12,033 nucleotides of DNA from positions 1 through 12,033 of the forward strand of contig JAEXGX010000277.1 in assembly GCA_023450535.1 (NCBI GenBank). Reading direction: 5' to 3'. Of this stretch, positions 1 to 5,933 are shown piece by piece. The first letter of the stretch is position 1. Every line of letters starts with the position of its first letter. The notes under the pieces are model-generated. The model ran no database searches, was not told the DNA's origin, and saw only the letters and a list, made by a program, of their open reading frames with translations. This DNA is from Pseudomonadota bacterium. Its GTDB lineage: Bacteria; Desulfobacterota; Desulfovibrionia; Desulfovibrionales; Desulfovibrionaceae. The translations under genes were made by a program, and so were the position numbers.

Positions 1-2
1 GT

Positions 3-131
3 ACCTGCCCGCCGGACCTGTGGCCCGCGGTGGAAGCGCTCGGCGCGCGGACGCTGGGGGAGGCACGCCCCGGAAATCTGACGCTCAACGGAACGCCGTG
101 GGCAGCCTCCGGTTTTGATCATTTTGCTTGA
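3..131 (+). CDS. 3' end of an unidentified protein (partial)
   Basis: The frame is open from the left edge of the window and ends with TGA at 129-131, giving about 42 C-terminal residues that end in ASGFDHFA. Third codon positions are overwhelmingly G or C in most codons, as expected of a real gene in GC-rich DNA. The final stretch becomes T-rich in the wobble position. I do not recognise the family from so short a tail. It is convergent with the minus-strand gene that ends at 261. The start and most of the gene lie outside the window. Confidence 0.6.
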   Translation, partial: TCPPDLWPAVEALGARTLGEARPGNLTLNGTPWAASGFDHFA

Positions 132-260
132 AGGCCGTTGGTCTGGAGGAGCAGCGCCCCTTCAGATCTCCTTGTAAGGGCGGAGTCGGCCTGACAGGGC
201 ATGAAGCCCCTTGCCCCCCGATTATGATACTATGTAATAATTATGGGGGTCCGGGGGATA
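132..260. other. Convergent intergenic spacer with nested inverted repeats
   Basis: This spacer lies between two converging genes. AGGCCG (132-137) can pair with CGGCCT (187-192). Between them CGCCCCTT can pair with AAGGGCG with one bulged base. A second dyad has C-rich 214-219 opposite GGGGG at 245-249, with ATTAT/ATAAT inside. None of these stems is followed by a clear T-run on either strand, so a role in termination for both genes is plausible but not shown. No coding potential was seen. Confidence 0.3.
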
Positions 261-749
261 TTATCTCCCCTGGTCAGCATCATTTTTGACGCAGCGTTCA
301 CAACGAACAACAATGGCTTGTACCTGAAGCAGGGCGTCAAGGTATGCCTGTGCAAAGGCATCGTCGTCCTGTATGAGATCGAGCCTGCTATCTGCCTCCA
401 GCACCATCCTGATTCTGACGAGGCAACACAGGTAATACCCCGCCGCCCGCAAGGGGAAACGTTCCTGAAACGCAGCAAACGCTTCCTGCAGCAAAGAAAA
501 ATCCGCACTGCCAGTCAGGGTGGCGGCAATGGGAACCGGGGCCGGCTCAGATCCGGGCACGGACATACAGCAGGCTGAACGCGGTTCAGATTGCGGTATG
601 TCGGGAAAAAAGCGGACGATATCGTCGAGCAAGTGCTGGTTTTCTTCCGCATCCAGCACGTCTTCCAGTTTGCCCAGAAGCGTTAGCAACGGTGAAAGAG
701 GTTCTGTGGAGGCTGTTTTCCCCTTTTTTGGGGAAAAGGTTTTGGACAT
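261..749 (-). CDS. Unrecognised 162-residue cysteine-containing protein
   Basis: The start is ATG at 749, preceded by AAGGGAG about seven bases upstream. The same frame extends further upstream, but that part is Cys/Arg-rich and has no ribosome site. I do not recognise the family. The first 15 residues are basic (MSKTFSPKKGK). Residues 18-50 and 83-150 look helical, separated by a Pro/Ser-rich linker around 50-78. Cysteines occur as two CC pairs (60-61 and 108-109) and as a C-terminal CxxC (150-153) near the end. There is no signal peptide or convincing membrane helix. It stands alone, converging on the gene that ends at 131. The mRNA can form two start-proximal structures, a perfect 8-bp hairpin in codons 5-12 and a dyad upstream of the ribosome site. 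These suggest translational or operator control, but no function can be assigned. Confidence 0.7.
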   Translation of the reverse strand: MSKTFSPKKGKTASTEPLSPLLTLLGKLEDVLDAEENQHLLDDIVRFFPDIPQSEPRSACCMSVPGSEPAPVPIAATLTGSADFSLLQEAFAAFQERFPLRAAGYYLCCLVRIRMVLEADSRLDLIQDDDAFAQAYLDALLQVQAIVVRCERCVKNDADQGR

Positions 750-777
750 GCTGTGCTCCCTTGAAGCCAGGGTGCAA

Positions 778-796
778 CATACCCGATATGGGTATG
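778..796 (-). promoter_or_regulatory. Perfect 7-bp inverted repeat upstream of the 162-residue gene
   Basis: CATACCC (778-784) and GGGTATG (790-796) flank a five-base centre, GATAT. The dyad lies about 29-47 bases upstream of the ATG at 749. It could be a repressor operator or a leader hairpin. Only the symmetry is directly seen. No good -35/-10 pair was found nearby. Confidence 0.35.
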
Positions 797-867
797 CCGG
801 GAGCCTACAACCGCCCCACACGCGACGGCGGGCATATTCCCTGCAAGCAGGTGTTATATTAGCCGCA

Positions 868-929
868 CTCCCGGCAACATGACCAGACCCCCACGCGCAA
901 ACGCGCATGGGCTGGTATGCTGCCGGGAG
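868..929. repeat. 62-nt near-continuous hairpin element
   Basis: CTCCCGGCA (868-876) pairs with TGCCGGGAG (921-929). Continuing inward, CAT (878-880) pairs with ATG (917-919), ACCAG (882-886) with CTGGT (912-916), CCC (888-890) with GGG (909-911), and CGCG (894-897) with CGCG (902-905) around a CAAA loop. That is about 24 base pairs with only single-base bulges or small internal loops. No T-run follows on either strand, so it is not a standard terminator. It could be a structured leader, a small RNA or a palindromic mobile-type repeat. Confidence 0.45.
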
Positions 930-1029
930 ACAAAAGAGCCTCCGGCGTGTGGTGCATACTTTAAACAAGTAGTGTTGTAGGCACTACGGGCATGAGCAAA
1001 GGGGATTTGACGGAAAAAGTCAAGAAACG

Positions 1030-1063
1030 AGACAGGGCGCATGATAAAACATGCGCCCTGTCT
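1030..1063 (-). terminator. Strong hairpin, probable terminator of the rloAB transcript
   Basis: A perfect 14-bp stem (1030-1043 with 1050-1063, AGACAGGGCGCATG) closes a six-base AT-only loop. Read on the minus strand, it is followed by a broken T-rich tract, CGTTTCTTGACTTTTT. It lies about 280 bases beyond the rloB stop. The plus-strand side (ATTGAAGGTTTTC) is weaker, so I assign it to the minus strand. The U-tract is imperfect and the distance from the gene is long. Confidence 0.55.
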
Positions 1064-1343
1064 ATTGAAGGTTTTCTGAAATTAAAAAATCAGATTTTGG
1101 GATCTATTTTGTGTTATTTAATAAAAAATGGGGGAAATGAATCTTTCAAAGTACGCAATATACGCAATATAAGATCTGATAAATATAAACTTATTTGTAT
1201 TAGTTAGATTGTCATGTTATCTAGTTGCATACAAAATACTCTTCTATCGTATATAAAATATCATAATAGAATAACTGATGGTACTATCCTGTCTGGATGA
1301 AACGGTATTTGGCTTTGCCCGCATCACCGCCCACATGTTAGCT
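1064..1343. other. AT-rich non-coding stretch downstream of rloB
   Basis: No convincing gene is seen in these 280 bases. The stretch is markedly more AT-rich than the genes outside the island. It contains a tandem nine-base repeat, TACGCAATA twice at 1152-1169, and a weak TTCTAT/ATAGAA dyad around 1240-1270. It may be a long 3' untranslated region or a remnant at the edge of a transferred island. Confidence 0.4.
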
Positions 1344-2093
1344 TCAATCTTTCTTCTTTTTCTTTGGGAAGAGGAAACTGACTTCCTTTTCAAGGGGGGG
1401 GACTTTGGGTACACTTTTTCCCAAGGCCAAAATAAGGTTATACATTCCTGTGTAGGGATTATCTTCAAAACCATGTTCTGATGTTTGGGTATGCGCCGCC
1501 AGTTCCTGGGCGCGCTGATAGGCATCCGGCAACGAGTTGTATAGTTGGTCAAAAATTGTAGGATCGCTTTTATCGTACTTTCCCAACATTTTTTTTAACT
1601 CGTGCCTTAGCTTCTCCCGACCTATGGCGGCTTTTTGTTGGCGTAGATGCAACAAGAGCCATAATTCAAAGGATTCGTTGCTGAAGGCTATGTGAATATT
1701 GCGCTTGCGAGCAAGCAGAAAGGCTTCTTTCAAGCGGTCAAGATTAAAAGAGTCCCGATCGAAAAGAGCCCATTTTTCATCATAACATTCTGTATTTCCC
1801 TGTTCTTCTACTTTTTTTGTTACGCCAAGCGGATCTCCTGCTGCGCCCATAATGACCACATTAGCCGTGATGCGCCAACGACGCGTCAGATTCTCCAAAT
1901 AGTTGGGCTCAGATTTTTTACCTTCACATACAATAAGGAAACGGCGGCGCTGTTTCAGAAAGTTAAAGCGGCGGCCACCCTGTTCCAGGTTCAACCCCAA
2001 TGAGGCAATGTAGTTCCGTCGTTGCTGGTTATCTACGGCCTTCCGTTTTTTTTCTTCTCGTTTCTCGTGAGGACGACGCCCCTTAGTTGGCAT
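1344..2093 (-). CDS. rloB: RloB-family TOPRIM-like protein, partner of the RloA ATPase
   Basis: This is a 249-residue protein. The start is ATG at 2093, with AAAGGAA eight bases upstream; an in-frame ATG at 2120 has no ribosome site. The start overlaps the rloA stop by 11 bases, implying coupled translation. The N-terminus is very basic (residues 4-26). LIVCEGKKSEPNYL at 53-66 is the typical TOPRIM-like acidic motif with Glu57, and LFDRDSF at 110-116 supplies the DxD pair Asp112/Asp114. SNESFELWLLLH at 138-149 is characteristic of the RloB family. The C-terminus ends in a poly-lysine tail. RloB proteins are encoded beside AAA ATPases in restriction-linked and other defence loci and resemble the nuclease partners of OLD/PARIS-type systems. 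I infer a metal-dependent nuclease or effector role. A run of eight C residues lies near the 3' end. Confidence 0.85.
   Translation of the reverse strand: MPTKGRRPHEKREEKKRKAVDNQQRRNYIASLGLNLEQGGRRFNFLKQRRRFLIVCEGKKSEPNYLENLTRRWRITANVVIMGAAGDPLGVTKKVEEQGNTECYDEKWALFDRDSFNLDRLKEAFLLARKRNIHIAFSNESFELWLLLHLRQQKAAIGREKLRHELKKMLGKYDKSDPTIFDQLYNSLPDAYQRAQELAAHTQTSEHGFEDNPYTGMYNLILALGKSVPKVPPLEKEVSFLFPKKKKKD
1394..1401 (-). repeat. Homopolymeric C8 tract inside rloB
   Basis: Eight consecutive G on the plus strand (C in the coding strand) encode Pro232-Pro233 of RloB. A one-base slip would replace only the last 15 or so residues, including the lysine tail. Tracts of this length are possible slippage sites. 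Confidence 0.6.
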
Positions 2094-3474
2094 GAGATTT
2101 TCCTTTGCTCCGACTGGCATTTTTGGGGCTATCCGTGGCGGACATGTCTTGTGGAGTTATTTTTCCCTGCGCCATATTCAATATATTTTCAACTGTTTCG
2201 ATTCCTTGTAGTAAATGGGTATTGCCGAGTAATGGAATGCCACCAAAACGGCCTTCCAGATAGCTATGAGTTAGGCTAAAATCAGACTGCGTACCCTCAA
2301 AATCCGAAGCACTTTGCAGAAAGGATTGCCCCGCACTGTTCTTTTCCACAATCCATAATTCATCCCGACGCACGACTTCCTGGGAAAAAATAACCGGGCA
2401 ATGAGAGGTACAGATCAACTGCGCCCGGCTATTTTTCACAGAGGTAAAAAATTTCAACAGACCGATCACCAGCAAAGGGTGCAGGCCTGTTTCCAGTTCG
2501 TCGCACAGGATGATGCCATCATTGCGCAGCGCTAGACATATGCGATAGATATGGCGGAGAAATATCCGGGTGCCCTGCGATTCCTCATCTTCCGGGAGTA
2601 CGCAATCAGAGGCGTCGAGTGTTTTATCCTGCGTGGAATGACGAAAGAACGCTTTTTTTTCGTGCTGCTCGACTGCATATTTTCGCAACACTTCCATAGC
2701 TCCGCGCAGATCCTCCGGCATCTCTTTCGGAAGGGTGAGTTCCCCCTGTTCCTGCTCTTCTTGGCTTTTCACTTGTTCAATGCCGATGTCGGCGAAACGC
2801 AGCAGTGCGGAAAATACGGGAAGAAATTCCGCGTGCTCTACCATTTCTCCCAGGGATAAGGACGAAAAATTGGGCACATAGGCCGCAAAAAATTCCATAG
2901 CAATCTGACATACGGGTACTTTGAGTTCCGCGCCTACCGTCAATAGCAGACTAAACGGCGCGAGATGTTCTCTCGCAGCCCGTAGTTTTTTTCCTGCCTC
3001 TTGTCCGTACTCGACAGAATCCGCATCATGACGCATGAAGATAAGGGATTCGTCTTCCGGTTTACCCGAATACAGCCATTCTTCCTGAATACCAGAGGCG
3101 TTGTAGGTGAAACCATAGCGAAAGAAGTGTCCATCCGATTCAAATATCGTCTGAAGTAGGGTGGGGCAAGTACGGCTTGCATTGGAAAAATGAAATGGAG
3201 CGAACGGAGGAAGCTCGATGTTTTCCTGAGACACCCGGGCAATTCCTTGTTTGGTCACCATTGTTATCATCAGAGAAAGTGCCTGAAGCAGGTTGGATTT
3301 TCCCGAACCGTTAGGACCAAATAAAATCCCCAGCTTGTTGACCTGTAGCCCTTTTTCAGAAGATGTGAGAGGAATACAATGTTCTGGTAGTTCTGTCTTT
3401 TTTGTAGATAACATGCTGAATTTTATTGAATCTTTAAAAGATTTGAAATTTTTAACGGCGAATTCAATAAGCAT
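2083..3474 (-). CDS. rloA: RloA-like AAA family ATPase (SMC/OLD-type), defence-associated
   Basis: This is a 463-residue protein starting at ATG 3474, preceded by AAGAAGG seven bases upstream. The frame stays open further upstream to 3594, but there it crosses the likely promoter and has no ribosome site. MLIEFAVKNFKSFK at the N-terminus is the usual opening of this ATPase group. Walker A is GPNGSGKS (53-60). Walker B with the D-loop region is ILCDELETGLHP (about 322-333), followed by a TSH switch at about 356-358. The 260 residues between them form the usual helical insertion. It is cytoplasmic. The family couples nucleotide binding to control of a nuclease partner, here RloB in the overlapping downstream gene. 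The lower GC content compared with the flanking genes suggests acquisition. The coding strand has an A8 run (2653-2660). Assignment to AAA ATPases is firm; the name rloA rests on the RloB partner. Confidence 0.82.
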   Translation of the reverse strand: MLIEFAVKNFKSFKDSIKFSMLSTKKTELPEHCIPLTSSEKGLQVNKLGILFGPNGSGKSNLLQALSLMITMVTKQGIARVSQENIELPPFAPFHFSNASRTCPTLLQTIFESDGHFFRYGFTYNASGIQEEWLYSGKPEDESLIFMRHDADSVEYGQEAGKKLRAAREHLAPFSLLLTVGAELKVPVCQIAMEFFAAYVPNFSSLSLGEMVEHAEFLPVFSALLRFADIGIEQVKSQEEQEQGELTLPKEMPEDLRGAMEVLRKYAVEQHEKKAFFRHSTQDKTLDASDCVLPEDEESQGTRIFLRHIYRICLALRNDGIILCDELETGLHPLLVIGLLKFFTSVKNSRAQLICTSHCPVIFSQEVVRRDELWIVEKNSAGQSFLQSASDFEGTQSDFSLTHSYLEGRFGGIPLLGNTHLLQGIETVENILNMAQGKITPQDMSATDSPKNASRSKGKSHAN

Positions 3475-3517
3475 GATGAGCCTTCTTTTTCTATTTTTTA
3501 CAAAAATATCCTCGTTT

Positions 3518-3526
3518 TTTATAGCA
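3518..3526 (-). promoter_or_regulatory. Extended -10 promoter candidate for rloAB
   Basis: TGCTATAAA reads on the minus strand, about 44 bases upstream of the rloA ATG. TG-n-TATAAA is a good extended -10. No convincing -35 hexamer is visible 16-18 bases further up, where the dyad cluster at 3560-3582 lies close by. Confidence 0.4.
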
Positions 3527-3559
3527 TGCAAGGAGCGATAAGCGCATAAGTTAAACAGT

Positions 3560-3655
3560 TTGGAGGGGCTATGCCCCTCCAAAAATGATGACAAATCCCG
3601 CTTCGTGGAATTTGCATTGTCTAAGCCGCTATGCGGCTAAGGAAAATGCCCCTCC
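3560..3655. repeat. Cluster of palindromes sharing a GCATAGC-type centre
   Basis: Palindrome A is a perfect 10-bp stem, TTGGAGGGGC (3560-3569) with GCCCCTCCAA (3573-3582), loop TAT. Palindrome B has AGCCGC (3624-3629) with GCGGCT (3633-3638), also with loop TAT and extended by two outer pairs. ATGCCCCTCC occurs twice, in A (3571-3580) and at 3646-3655. Neither stem is followed by a T-run. The cluster sits between rloA and the 171-residue gene, at the edge of the AT-rich island. It could be a REP-like element or an insertion junction. Confidence 0.5.
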
Positions 3656-3675
3656 ATTATTAACGATTCCTGATT

Positions 3676-4191
3676 TCAGCGTTTAAACGTCAGCCCGTCG
3701 GCTTCAAAAGGGAGATAGCGGGGCTGCTCGCTCTGCGGGTCGCCGTAGTACGCCATCCAGTACGGGCGGAAAAAGCTTTCGCATTCCACTTCTCCGAAGC
3801 GCGGCAGGTTGCGGCACAGGCGCATGACAATGCGTTGCGCAAAGCTTTTTGCGCTTTCGCAGGCTTCGGCCTCGTCCATTTCAAATTTTCCGTTCTGAAA
3901 ATGGACGCCTTCCACCGGCGCAAGGGTGAATTCCGTATCTTTCATGGCGCACTTGCCGTACAGGGCGTTGACGGCCACGGACATGACGCCGCCGGTATCG
4001 TGCTTGCGGAAGGGAAACTTGCGCGCCTCCACGCTGTAAGGCAGGCGCACGAGGAAAAATCTGACATATTCCAGCCGGACCTCGGTCAGCGGGGCGCGCA
4101 CGAAGAGCTTGCCCAGCAGGCCGCCCTTGCCGCGCGCGGTGCGCAGGATGTCGTCTTTGGCAAGGGTGAGCGCTGTGGCCGTCATGTTCAT
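3676..4191 (-). CDS. Unrecognised 171-residue soluble protein
   Basis: The start is ATG at 4191, with AGGAG about six bases upstream; a second ATG two codons later is less well spaced. I do not recognise the family. The N-terminal 30 residues are Lys/Arg-rich. The middle contains FFLVRLPYSVEARKFPFR (45-62), and the C-terminus is aromatic-rich, with FFRPYWMAYYGD at 140-151 and YLPFEADGLTF near the end. No signal peptide or membrane helix is evident, and it looks like a compact alpha/beta cytosolic domain. It lies just beyond the terminator of the lyase/transporter operon, and its ribosome site begins where the terminator T-run ends. Its expression probably depends on read-through unless an internal promoter exists. 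Any link to the operon's pathway is a guess. Confidence 0.65.
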   Translation of the reverse strand: MNMTATALTLAKDDILRTARGKGGLLGKLFVRAPLTEVRLEYVRFFLVRLPYSVEARKFPFRKHDTGGVMSVAVNALYGKCAMKDTEFTLAPVEGVHFQNGKFEMDEAEACESAKSFAQRIVMRLCRNLPRFGEVECESFFRPYWMAYYGDPQSEQPRYLPFEADGLTFKR

Positions 4192-4200
4192 AAAGACTCC

Positions 4201-4246
4201 TGAAAAAATTAAAGGTTCCGCCCTTCGGATATTCTGAAGGGCGGAA
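4201..4246 (-). terminator. Rho-independent terminator of the lyase/transporter operon
   Basis: TTCCGCCCTTC (4216-4226) pairs with GAAGGGCGGAA (4236-4246), an 11-bp GC-rich stem with a nine-base loop. On the minus strand it is followed by CCTTTAATTTTTT. It begins ten bases after the stop codon of the 61-residue gene. This is the clearest terminator in the window. Confidence 0.85.
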
Positions 4247-4255
4247 GCGGACGTA

Positions 4256-4441
4256 TCAGCGGTGCTGCCGGAAGAAGTCGCGGATGGCGAGGCAGGTCAA
4301 GGTAGTGCAGACGCAGGCCACGATGACGGGCAGGATGTAACCGAGCGCCGAGACGCCGTTGACGAGGCCGTACACAAGGACCACGGCTTCAAGGATAATG
4401 GCGATCACAAACCTGAGATCGGCGGATGTATTCCGTTCCAT
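4256..4441 (-). CDS. Small two-helix membrane protein, probable symporter companion
   Basis: This is a 61-residue protein with ATG at 4441 and AAGGAG six bases upstream. The reading frame continues upstream, but that part overlaps the symporter gene and lacks a ribosome site. Residues 11-33 and 34-53 form two hydrophobic helices, and the C-terminus is basic (IRDFFRQHR). It starts 10 bases after the stop of the sodium:solute symporter gene, so the two are surely co-transcribed. Known precedents are small proteins encoded beside SSS symporters, such as YhdT with PanF and YjcH with ActP, thought to be accessory subunits. By analogy I infer that it assists or stabilises the symporter. I cannot place it in a named family from sequence alone. 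It is the last gene before the terminator. Confidence 0.75.
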   Translation of the reverse strand: MERNTSADLRFVIAIILEAVVLVYGLVNGVSALGYILPVIVACVCTTLTCLAIRDFFRQHR

Positions 4442-4451
4442 AAAGAACTCC

Positions 4452-5867
4452 TTAGCATTCGTTGACGGGTTCGGCGTTGCGGTCAATGGGCTTGCCGATC
4501 ATGTTCCCGACGAGAAAGAGGATAAAGGATGTGGGCAAGGCCACCAGCATGGGCTTGAGTCCGAAGGGGTTGCCCAGGCTCTGCCAGAGCAGGGTCATGC
4601 CCATGCCGCCCAGCATGCTGAGGAAGCCGCCCGTGACGGTGAGCCGCCACTTCCAGAACAGGCCGCCGAGCACGGGCACGAAGGCCGAAGCCAGATAAAG
4701 CCCCCCAAGGAAAATGACCGCGTCCAGCACGGCAGAGAACTGGAAGGCCAGCAGGCAGCCGGAAAGCCCGATACCGACCATGAAGATTCTGGTCAGGCGG
4801 ATTTGTTCGCGGTCGGTCATGCAGGGCCGGAACATGGGCTTGATCAGGTCGCAGGTGAGTGTAGTCGCGCCCACCAGGAAGAAGGAACTCATGGTGGACA
4901 TAATCACTGCGAGAATAGAGCAGATCCACAACCCGGTCAGGAAGGGGGGCATGGAGTTGATGGCCATGGTCAGGAAGGCCTTGCTTCCCTGAAGATCGGG
5001 ATACAGAGCGCGGGCGCCGAGGCCGAGCATGGTCATGACGGTATCAAAGGCCATCCAGATCAGAAGGCAGGTGAGATAGGCGCGCTTGGCGGTCTTGGCG
5101 CTGTTGGACGCGCCGAAACGCTGGTAGGCCGCAGGATCGGCGTAAACCTGGAAGCCCAGCAGGAAGAACACCAGGAGCTGGCTGAAAGGCAAGCCGCCGG
5201 TAGGCGAAAAGTGCTGTGCGGGCAGGGCGGCCTGCAAGCCTTCAAAACCGCCCACGGCGCTCCACACGTCCGGCAGGAGCAGAAGCGTAAGGCTGGTCAT
5301 GAGGAAGAACTGAAGCACGTCGGTCATGACCACTGACCACAGCCCCCCAAACATGGAGTAGCAGATCACCACGCCGACGATCACCGCGCCGATGACCCAG
5401 TTGGGCAGGCCGGTCACGGTATTGCCCATGATGCCTACGGAAACGATATCCATCAGGCGACTGGAATAACACACGATGAGAATCGCGCCCAGAATGGCCA
5501 CAGGGCGGGCGTACAGCCTGCCGAGCAGGGCGGGGATGGTGTTCTCTTTGACGCCGCGAACGCGCGGGGCTACCCACAGAGCCAGGGGAATACGCCCGAG
5601 GTGGGCTGGCACGCACCATACCACAAAAGCGGCGATGCCCGCGTTAAAAGCCAGTTCCGCCGTGCCAAACACCGCGCCGGAGCCGTACCATGTGGCCGCG
5701 AGGGTGGCCACTACCATGGGGTAGGACAGGGCGCGCCCTGCCATGAGGTAATCCTCGGAGTTTTTGACCTTGCGGGAGACGTACCATCCCACCAGAATCA
5801 TGCCGCTCAGGTACATGAAGATGGCCAGCCAGTCGAAACCTGTCCAGTTGACAACGACATCCTGCAT
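4452..5867 (-). CDS. Sodium:solute symporter (SSS family)
   Basis: This is a 471-residue polytopic membrane protein with ATG at 5867 and AGGAG eight bases upstream. About 13 hydrophobic helices can be traced. Helix 1 is followed by the loop segment VKNSEDYLMAGR (34-45), the hallmark SSS opening in which a polar residue stretch precedes the first core helices. The small-residue-rich stretch AATWYGSGAVFGTAE follows at about 57-71. The length suits a bacterial SSS carrier, which uses the LeuT fold and a sodium gradient to import organic solutes. The gene lies 62 bases after the lyase gene and 10 bases before a small membrane protein. Operon position suggests that it imports the lyase substrate, for example a betaine such as ergothioneine. 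Sequence alone does not give the substrate, and members of this family carry sugars, amino acids, pantothenate and organic acids. Confidence 0.9.
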   Translation of the reverse strand: MQDVVVNWTGFDWLAIFMYLSGMILVGWYVSRKVKNSEDYLMAGRALSYPMVVATLAATWYGSGAVFGTAELAFNAGIAAFVVWCVPAHLGRIPLALWVAPRVRGVKENTIPALLGRLYARPVAILGAILIVCYSSRLMDIVSVGIMGNTVTGLPNWVIGAVIVGVVICYSMFGGLWSVVMTDVLQFFLMTSLTLLLLPDVWSAVGGFEGLQAALPAQHFSPTGGLPFSQLLVFFLLGFQVYADPAAYQRFGASNSAKTAKRAYLTCLLIWMAFDTVMTMLGLGARALYPDLQGSKAFLTMAINSMPPFLTGLWICSILAVIMSTMSSFFLVGATTLTCDLIKPMFRPCMTDREQIRLTRIFMVGIGLSGCLLAFQFSAVLDAVIFLGGLYLASAFVPVLGGLFWKWRLTVTGGFLSMLGGMGMTLLWQSLGNPFGLKPMLVALPTSFILFLVGNMIGKPIDRNAEPVNEC

Positions 5868-5903
5868 AATTGGGCTCCTGGTATTGAGATTAACTATTGT
5901 GTT

Positions 5904-5933
5904 TTAGAGCAGTTCGATGCCGAAATGCTCTAA
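5904..5933 (-). repeat. 30-nt inverted repeat overlapping the lyase stop codon
   Basis: TTAGAGCA (5904-5911) pairs with TGCTCTAA (5926-5933), and inside it TTCG pairs with CGAA. Together they give 12 bp with one internal mismatch. The TAG stop of the lyase gene is inside the right arm. No T-run follows on the minus strand. It could be a REP-like element or an mRNA stabiliser or processing site between the lyase and symporter genes. Confidence 0.45.

Noticed and set aside
868..929. Integron attC site
   Set aside because: The long hairpin with extrahelical bases is suggestive, but the conserved terminal GTTRRRY/RYYYAAC boxes are absent and no integrase or cassette array is seen.
1152..1169. 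CRISPR-like or iteron repeat (TACGCAATA twice)
   Set aside because: Only two adjacent nine-base copies exist, with no spacers, no further units and no replication or cas genes.
992..1207. A 71-codon plus-strand frame starting MSKGDLTEKV
   Set aside because: It runs through the perfect 14-bp hairpin at 1030-1063 and then low-complexity AT-rich DNA. There is no convincing ribosome site, and the protein resembles nothing I know.
3560..3582. Rho-independent terminator
   Set aside because: The perfect stem is not followed by a T-run on either strand; the A/T bases lie on the wrong side.
3475..3594. A 40-residue upstream extension of rloA
   Set aside because: The extension crosses the extended -10 promoter and palindrome A and lacks a ribosome site, whereas ATG at 3474 has AAGAAGG and begins the typical family N-terminus.
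4359..5336. A 325-codon plus-strand frame opposite the symporter gene
   Set aside because: It is Gly/His/Glu-rich, typical of the antisense of a GC-rich membrane protein gene, and has no ribosome site or domain.
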